Origin: Budorcas taxicolor
Lineage: Eukaryota > Chordata > Mammalia > Artiodactyla > Bovidae
Assembly: GCF_023091745.1 (NCBI RefSeq)
Contig: NC_068910.1
Coordinates: 54,051,272 to 54,115,271, forward strand
Direction of reading: 5' to 3'
Length of the DNA stretch: 64,000 nt
The notes beneath the pieces were generated by a model that saw only the letters and a program-made list of their open reading frames with translations, was not told where the DNA came from and did no database searches. Of this stretch, positions 58,694 to 64,000 are shown piece by piece (the stretch's first letter is position 1; the number at the start of each line of letters is the position of its first letter). The position numbers and the translations under genes are program-made.

Positions 58694-58908
58694 GTTGGGC
58701 TATGCAGGTGGCGCTCGTGGTAAAGAACCCACCCGCCAGTGCTGGAGACGGGGATCGGATCCCTGGGTCACGAAGATCCCCTGGAGCAGCGCTTGGCAAC
58801 CCACTCCAGCATTCTCGCCTGGAGAATCCCGTGGACAGAGGAGCCTGGTGGCCTACAGTCCATGGGGTTGCAAAGAGTTGGACACGACTGAGCGACTTGG
58901 CACACACA
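58694..58908 (+). mobile_element. Bov-tA SINE
   Basis: Sense copy: gctatgcaggtggcgctcgt (diverged head), gggatcggatccctgggtca (B box), tctcgcctggagaatcccgt, gacacgactgagcgacttgg. Confidence 0.9.
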
Positions 58909-59067
58909 TAGTACACAGTAGTTCTCTGTAATAGTTTTTCAACTCTCTGTAAGTTTGAATCATTTCAGAGTACAAAGAAAGAAAATTGAAAAGTAAACAA
59001 GAAAGCGCTTGCCTTCTTTGAGAAACATGAGTCACACTGTGTCCTGTGATGTTATTTGATTTGATGC

Positions 59068-59310
59068 TTTATTTATTTATATTTTCTAATTGAAGTATAG
59101 TTGATTTACAATGTAGTGTTAATTTCTGGTGTACAGCAAAATGATTGTTATATATGTATATTCTTTCTAATATTCTTTTTCATTATGGTTTATCATAAAA
59201 TATGGAATATAGTTTCCTGTGCTATATAGTAGGGCCTCTTTGTTTATCCATTCATATGTAATCATTGACATCTGCTCATCCCAAACTCCCAGTCCATTCC
59301 CCCCGCCCCA
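59068..59310 (-). mobile_element. L1 3' UTR, antisense
   Basis: attgaagtatagttgattta, aatttctggtgtacagcaaa, agtttcctgtgctatatagt: clear antisense L1 3' end. Confidence 0.87.
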
Positions 59311-59369
59311 TAATATTATTTGAAATTGTCAAGTCATTGAGTAGTTTGAGTAAAATGTCACTATATTGC

Positions 59370-59460
59370 ATGGTCCTGGGGAGCAGGTGTTGCTCCAAGT
59401 GCTGGCACAACGCGGGGCTGTAGTAGGCTCTCAATAAATATTCTTTAGGATGAATGGAGT
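59370..59460 (+). mobile_element. L2/MIR-type 3' end, sense
   Basis: gctgtagtaggctctcaata, aatattctttaggatgaatg resembles the shared L2/MIR 3' terminus. Confidence 0.5.
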
Positions 59461-59729
59461 CTCAGCAGCAATGGCACGATTTGGGAGTTCGCCTTGTCCT
59501 GGTTTGCATGGGTTTCCCTGGGCACACCTCTCCGTGCCTCTGTGAATTCTGTGAAAATCACCAAGTGGACAGGGTTTGTCTCAGGAACGTTGCATTACAG
59601 CTAGTGATATGGAAGAGACTGAAACCCTAATTTTAGGCTTCTTGCTGGGAGAGGCACCCAAGCCACCTGGCAGACGCCCCTGCCTTGTTGGTTCCCATTA
59701 CAGTGCGACGTCTTCACGACACTGTTCAA

Positions 59730-59940
59730 AGTGAAAGTGAAAGTGAGGTCGCTCAGTCGTGGCTGACTCTGCGACCCCATGGACTGTAGCCCACCAGGCT
59801 TCTCTGTCCATGGGATTTTCCAGGCAAGAATACTGGAGTGGGTTGTCATTTCCTTCTCCAGGAGATCTTCCCGACCCAGGGATTGAACCCGGGTCTCCTG
59901 CATTGTAGGCAGACGTTTTACTGTCTGAGCCACCAGGGAA
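59730..59940 (-). mobile_element. Bov-tA SINE
   Basis: Antisense complete copy: gtcgctcagtcgtggctgac, gggattgaacccgggtctcc (B box), gagccaccagggaaaa. Confidence 0.92.
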
Positions 59941-59959
59941 AAAACTGTTTAGGGAGAAG

Positions 59960-60400
59960 CTAAAGTTACTTTTTATGGTAAAATATATATGACATAAACG
60001 GTACCATCAAAAAAAGTATTTATTTTGTTGTTCATTTTTGACTGCCCTGGGTCTTGGCTGCTGCGTGCAGGCTCTCTCAAGGTGCGGGACACATGCTTCT
60101 CCTTGCGGTGGCTTCTCTTGTTGCCGAGCATGGGCCCTAGAGCGTGGGCTCAGTGGTGTGGCACACAGGCGTAGTTGCCCTGCAGCATCTAGAATCTTCC
60201 CAGACGGGACTGAAACTGTGTCCCCTGCACTGGCAGGCAGATTCTTAACCACTGGACCACCAGGGAAGTCCCCTTCAACCTTTTTGAAATGGACAGCTCA
60301 GTGGCATTAAGGGCACTCAAACTGTTGTGAGACTGTGGCCATTCTTTATCTCTAGAAGGTTCCATGCCCCTAAACTGAAACTCTGTATTCATTACACAGT
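59960..60400 (-). mobile_element. L1M 3' fragment, antisense, split by CHR-1
   Basis: tatggtaaaatatatatgac, ataaacggtaccatc before, and gacagctcagtggcattaag, ctaaactgaaactctgtatt after the CHR-1 copy, are consecutive antisense L1M text. Confidence 0.7.
60015..60273 (-). mobile_element. CHR-1-type SINE nested in L1M
   Basis: tttttgactgccctgggtct, ggtggcttctcttgttgccg, aaccactggaccaccagggaa; antisense long form. Confidence 0.9.
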
Positions 60401-60530
60401 AACTTATTATTTGCTTGGCAAGCCATGTATTCTCCAGAATTATAATTGTTAGTGATGGTAGGCTCCAGGACCCCAGGTCTCAAATTGATGGCACCGAGAA
60501 TAGAGAACTTACTTTAATTAATTATCTTGC

Positions 60531-60670
60531 TGCTGCTGCTGCTGCTGCTGCTAAATCGCTTCAATTGTGTCCGACTCTGTGCGACCCCATAGACGGCAGC
60601 CCACCCGGCTCCTCTGTCCCTGGGATTCTCCAGGCCAGAGTACTGGATTGGTTTGCCATTGTCTCCTCTG
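60531..60670 (-). mobile_element. Bov-A SINE with (GCT)n tail and 11-bp TSD
   Basis: Seven tandem GCT triplets form the antisense tail, then aaatcgcttcaattgtgtcc, gggattctccaggccagagt; head missing. aattatcttgc at 60520-60530 and 60671-60681 is the target-site duplication. Confidence 0.92.
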
Positions 60671-60739
60671 AATTATCTTGCAGGAGGACACTAACAAGTT
60701 TAACAGGAACATCTACTGCCGGTTTATAGAAATTAACTT

Positions 60740-60883
60740 TCCCTGAAGATTATAACATACATGGGAGGAGGGGCAAGAGAGGGTAAGGAATTAAGTATGA
60801 ACTATTATGTAGAAAATATGCCACAAACTAACACAACACTGTAAAGCAACTATATTCCAGTAAACTTTAATTTAAAAATAGCC
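60740..60883 (+). mobile_element. L1 3' end, sense
   Basis: gccacaaactaacacaacac, tgtaaagcaactatattcca, gtaaactttaatttaaaa: L1 3' terminus. Confidence 0.8.
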
Positions 60884-60898
60884 ACAAGAATGTATTTA

Positions 60899-61438
60899 AG
60901 TTAAAAGACGCTTACGCCTTGGAAGGAAAGTTATGACCAACCTAGACAGCATATTAAAAAGCAGAGACAATACTTTGCCAACAAAGGTCTGTCTAGTCAA
61001 GGCTGTGGTTTTTCCAGTAGTCGTGTATGGATGGGAGAGTTGGACTATAAAGAAAGCTGAGCGTCGAAGAACTGATGCTTTTGAACTGTGGTGTTGGAGA
61101 AGACTCTTGAGAGTCCCTTGGACTGCAAGGAGATCCAACCAGTCCATCCTAAAGATCAGTCCTGAGTGTTCATTGGAAGGACTGATGCAGAAGCTGAAAC
61201 TCCAATCCTTTGGCCACCTGATGTGAAGAACTGACTCATTGGAAAAGGCCCTGATGCTGGGAAAGATTGAAGTCTGGAGGAGAAGGGGATGACAGAGGAT
61301 GAGATGGTTGGGTGGCATCACTGACTCAATGGACATGAGTTTGAGTAAACTCTGGGAGTTGGTGATGGACAAAAAGGCCTGGTGTGCTGCAATTCATGGG
61401 GTCTCAAAAAGTTGGACATGACTGAGCGACTGAACTGA
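60899..61438 (+). mobile_element. BovB LINE 3' fragment with TSD
   Basis: Sense BovB, post-RT region to the 3' end (VYGWESWTIKKAERRRTDAFE in frame 60933-61226; ends actgagcgactgaactgaac). acaagaatgtattta (60884-60898) and acaagaatatattta (61439-61453) form a 15-bp duplication with one mismatch. Confidence 0.95.
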
Positions 61439-61453
61439 ACAAGAATATATTTA

Positions 61454-61592
61454 CAGCACAGAGAATACAGCCAATATTTTATAATAACTAAATGGAATAT
61501 AACCATTACAAATCATGAATCACCATTTTGTATACCTGTAACTTATGTAATATTATACATCAACTATACATCAATAAAAATTCTAAAAATTA
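61454..61592 (+). mobile_element. L1 3' end, sense
   Basis: cagcacagagaatacagcca, ttttgtatacctgtaactta, catcaactatacatcaataa: sense L1 3' terminus continuing after the BovB. Confidence 0.8.
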
Positions 61593-61659
61593 TAACATAC
61601 ACTGTAATATATACTGTTTACAGTGAAACATAAGAGCTCTAAGGCTTTTTAAAATACTT

Positions 61660-62140
61660 CTTAAAATTAACCGAATGGAGGCATAATTAGCAGACAGATG
61701 TACCTGTTTTCAGTGTGTAGTTTGATGACTTTTGTGTCTTTTTTTGTTTTCTTAATACAGATACTATTGGATCCTTGTTTTTTTGGCAGTGCTGAGGTCT
61801 TAGTTCCCTTACCAGGGATTGAACCTGGGCTCTTGGCAGAGAAAATGCTGAGTCCTGACCACTGGACTACCAGGGAATTCCCTTTTTCTCTATTTTAATG
61901 ACTTTTCTGTCTAGTTATAAAAGTATTATTTCATGTTCCTTATACAAAACTCAGAAAATTCAGAAAAAAGAGGAAGTACAAGACAATTAAGAATGATCTC
62001 CTCTCTTTCTTTAAAAATAAACTCTTTTTTAAAAAGCAGTTTTAGGTTTCATGCAAAATTGAGTGGAACTGCAGAGTTCCCATATACTCTCTGCACGTCC
62101 CCCCAGCCTCTCTTATTACATTTTAAATTTTAAATGACAT
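61660..62140 (-). mobile_element. L1M 3' fragment, antisense, with CHR insertion
   Basis: ggaggcataattagcagaca and ttttaggtttcatgcaaaat, tgagtggaactgcagagttc are old antisense L1 3' region words; low identity. Confidence 0.45.
61775..61886 (-). mobile_element. CHR-type SINE
   Basis: tttttggcagtgctgaggtc, accagggattgaacctgggc, ccactggactaccagggaat; antisense. Confidence 0.85.
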
Positions 62141-62688
62141 CTGCCTGCTAAGATACAGTTCAGAGCTACCAGTCTCCCAAGCTTCCTGCGGGTGAGGGGT
62201 CCACTTTTCTCCCGGAGCCTCGCTGGCACTTGGGTTCTTCCTTACCTTGTTTGGTGGCTCGTGACAATGTCATGCCAGGAAGGCAGCCACGGGGTTTGTG
62301 TTTGCCTGGTTTGTCTTCAGTATTTGATGGTTGAGCCAGCAGGTGATTCGAACAGCTTGAGAATTCTGTTTGTTACAGACTTGCTTAGGAGTATTCTTTT
62401 TGCAGTGAATTCTACATGGAGACTCTTAAGACGGCTCTGGACAATAAAAAAATAAAGCTCTGGTTTCCTGATGAATGATTAACCGAGAGAGGCACCTGGG
62501 TATTTTTGAGCTATGAGGTGGTTTATGCTAATTTTCAGACAGCTTTTGTGTGCAAGCAGGTTGTGTTCCAACTCTTTGTGGGTGAGTTCTTTTTGGACTT
62601 TGGAGTGTATTTTCCTTTCAAAATGAGGAAGAAGGATTAAAGAGGATGGTTTGTGGTTAATTTCTCCCAAGTGGTGAGCAACATTTTA
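62141..62688. other. Intron 1, unassigned
   Basis: No recognised gene or repeat. Confidence 0.45.

Positions 62689-62733
<45 letters not shown>
62689..62733 (+). repeat. (GT)n microsatellite
   Basis: About 17 GT/TG dinucleotides with one interruption (tatatgtgtgtg...gagtgaa). Likely polymorphic. Confidence 0.95.
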
Positions 62734-62734
<1 letters not shown>

Positions 62735-63149
62735 TGAACGTGGGTTATACCCTTGAGAGGTAGAGAGATGGTCACACAGTCTCTTGTAGCAGTTTCCAGA
62801 AGTCAGGAAGGTTCAGAGACACTTGGTTTCTGAGCCGATGGAGGGGAGACAGAGCAGCGAAACTTCCATTCTTACTGGGAACTGAATAGTTACAAGCTGT
62901 GGGGTAGGGGAGGCGGTGCTGTATTTTGTAAACTAACTTGCAACCTTCTGGTGTCCATTGTAGCCTTGCTTTCTTATTGAGGTCAATTGGATCTGAGTTA
63001 GAAATTTGGCCAGACAACAAAATATTTAAACTGTTTTCCCCTATTGCATCTCATTTCCATAGTCTGTTTAGGATCCTAATTGATGCAAATGCTCTTGTTA
63101 CCCTGAATGTGATTGAATGCAGGGTTCTAATTTAATTTTATATCATGTT
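62734..63149. other. Intron 1, unassigned
   Basis: No recognised feature. Confidence 0.45.
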
Positions 63150-63425
63150 AATAGACCCACAGACATAGAAAGCAAACTTATGGCTACCAAAGAGGATAGG
63201 GTAGGGAGGGACAAATTAGGAGTTTGGGATTAACAGATACACAGTACTGTATATAAAAGAGATAACCAACAAGGACCTACTCTATAGCATAGGGAACTAT
63301 ATTCAGTATCTTGTAATAACCTATGATGGAGAAGAATCTGAAAAAGAATATATATATGTGTGTGTATATAGTTGCACATCTGAAACTAACACTACATTAT
63401 AAATTTTACTGTATTAAAAGTAGAA
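63150..63425 (+). mobile_element. L1 3' UTR, sense
   Basis: cttatggctaccaaagagga, aaggacctactctatagcat, agttgcacatctgaaactaa with an AT/GT run: sense L1 3' UTR. Confidence 0.85.
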
Positions 63426-63561
63426 ACAAATTTTACATCATGTTGTTAAACTTGATTAGGGTATCTGAGGGTCTGAATGACCAGTGGGGTGTGGCTGGTG
63501 CCAGCCTTACTTTATGTGGTACCTCTGACATCCTGAGCGACATGAGGAGGGTGTTTTATTT

Positions 63562-63727
63562 ATTTAAAATATTTGCTTATTTTTGTGACTTGTGCCAGAT
63601 CTTGGCTGTGGCACATGGGATATTTAGTCGTGGCATGTGAGATCTGATTCCCTGACCAGGGATTGAACCTGGATCCCCTGCATTAAGAGCACAGAGTCTT
63701 AGCCACTGGACCACCAGGGAAGTTCCA
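63562..63727 (-). mobile_element. CHR-type SINE
   Basis: ttgtgacttgtgccagatct, ccctgaccagggattgaacc, ccactggaccaccagggaag; antisense. The remaining 270 bp to the window end show nothing recognisable. Confidence 0.88.
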
Positions 63728-64000
63728 GGGAGAGAGTGCTTGGTTAGGTTGATGAAACCCAAAAGCAAGCTCAGGAAGGAATCTCCAAGGCTCGCGATTT
63801 GCAGGATCACTGGATCTTGATCTGTTTGTTGCTCATGGAAGCTTTTTGTGTAATTTTAAAAATTTTCAGCCGGACACTAAGATGGTCCCCTCTGTGCCAG
63901 GGAGTTTGGAAGAACTGTTTTTACAGTGGAATACATCTGATCCCCAGGAGGGAAAGTTTTGGTCTTCTTAACTGATACGCAACTTTTCTATTCTCTGCAT

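Larger units (their letters stand above)
31976..64000 (+). other. OSBPL10: OSBPL10 intron 1 (5' part, continues past the window)
   Basis: After the donor I find no exon encoding the continuation of the ORP PH domain, so everything to the window end is inferred to be intron 1, at least 32 kb long. It is largely interspersed repeats separated by unassigned sequence, listed individually below. Confidence 0.85.

Noticed and set aside
31976..64000. Search for OSBPL10 exon 2 in this window
   Set aside because: I found no stretch encoding the expected PH continuation (Arg-Tyr-Phe-Val-Leu-type) behind an acceptor site, so exon 2 is placed beyond 64000.

Overview
The window is mammalian nuclear DNA from a ruminant, most likely a bovid. 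It holds BovB (RTE-type) LINEs, Bov-tA/Bov-A2 SINEs whose tails match the BovB 3' end, CHR-type tRNA-derived SINEs of cetartiodactyls, ruminant L1 copies, and older mammalian repeats (MIR, L2, L1M, MaLR LTRs). The exact species cannot be told from this window. There are no bacterial-style operons, CRISPR arrays or RNA genes.

Only one host protein-coding gene is supported. A CpG island at about 30840-32465 carries the first coding exon of OSBPL10 (oxysterol-binding protein-related protein 10, ORP10) on the plus strand. The ATG is at 31695, an in-frame stop lies 78 nt upstream, and the exon ends at a splice donor after 31975. The 93 complete codons give the Ser/Gly-rich N-terminus and the first residues of the PH domain. 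Positions 31976-64000 are intron 1; exon 2 lies beyond the window. The promoter looks TATA-less, with GC boxes and a perfect AP-1 motif just upstream of the ATG. An overlapping upstream reading frame (31556-31885) covers the start codon.

Positions 1-30800 are the 5' flank of OSBPL10, built mainly of nested transposons: a BovB inside an LTR-like element, a BovB and a SINE inside an antisense L1, a BovB inside an old L1M, and many CHR SINEs. Intron 1 has the same texture. It contains a nearly full-length antisense BovB (36250-39590), a 5'-inverted (twin-primed) young L1 inside a CHR SINE with a perfect 15-bp target duplication (50672-52925), and a long antisense L1M (53675-56870) carrying several later insertions.

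All long reading frames outside the CpG island that I could identify are decayed LINE endonuclease/reverse transcriptase. I found no new biological system. The items most worth checking are the overlapping upstream ORF and AGC/CAG tract at the OSBPL10 start, the twin-primed L1, the near-complete BovB, and the inverted BovB/SINE pairs within the intron. Repeat names rest on pattern recognition, without a RepeatMasker run; boundaries are usually good to about 10-30 bp, except where a target-site duplication fixes them.
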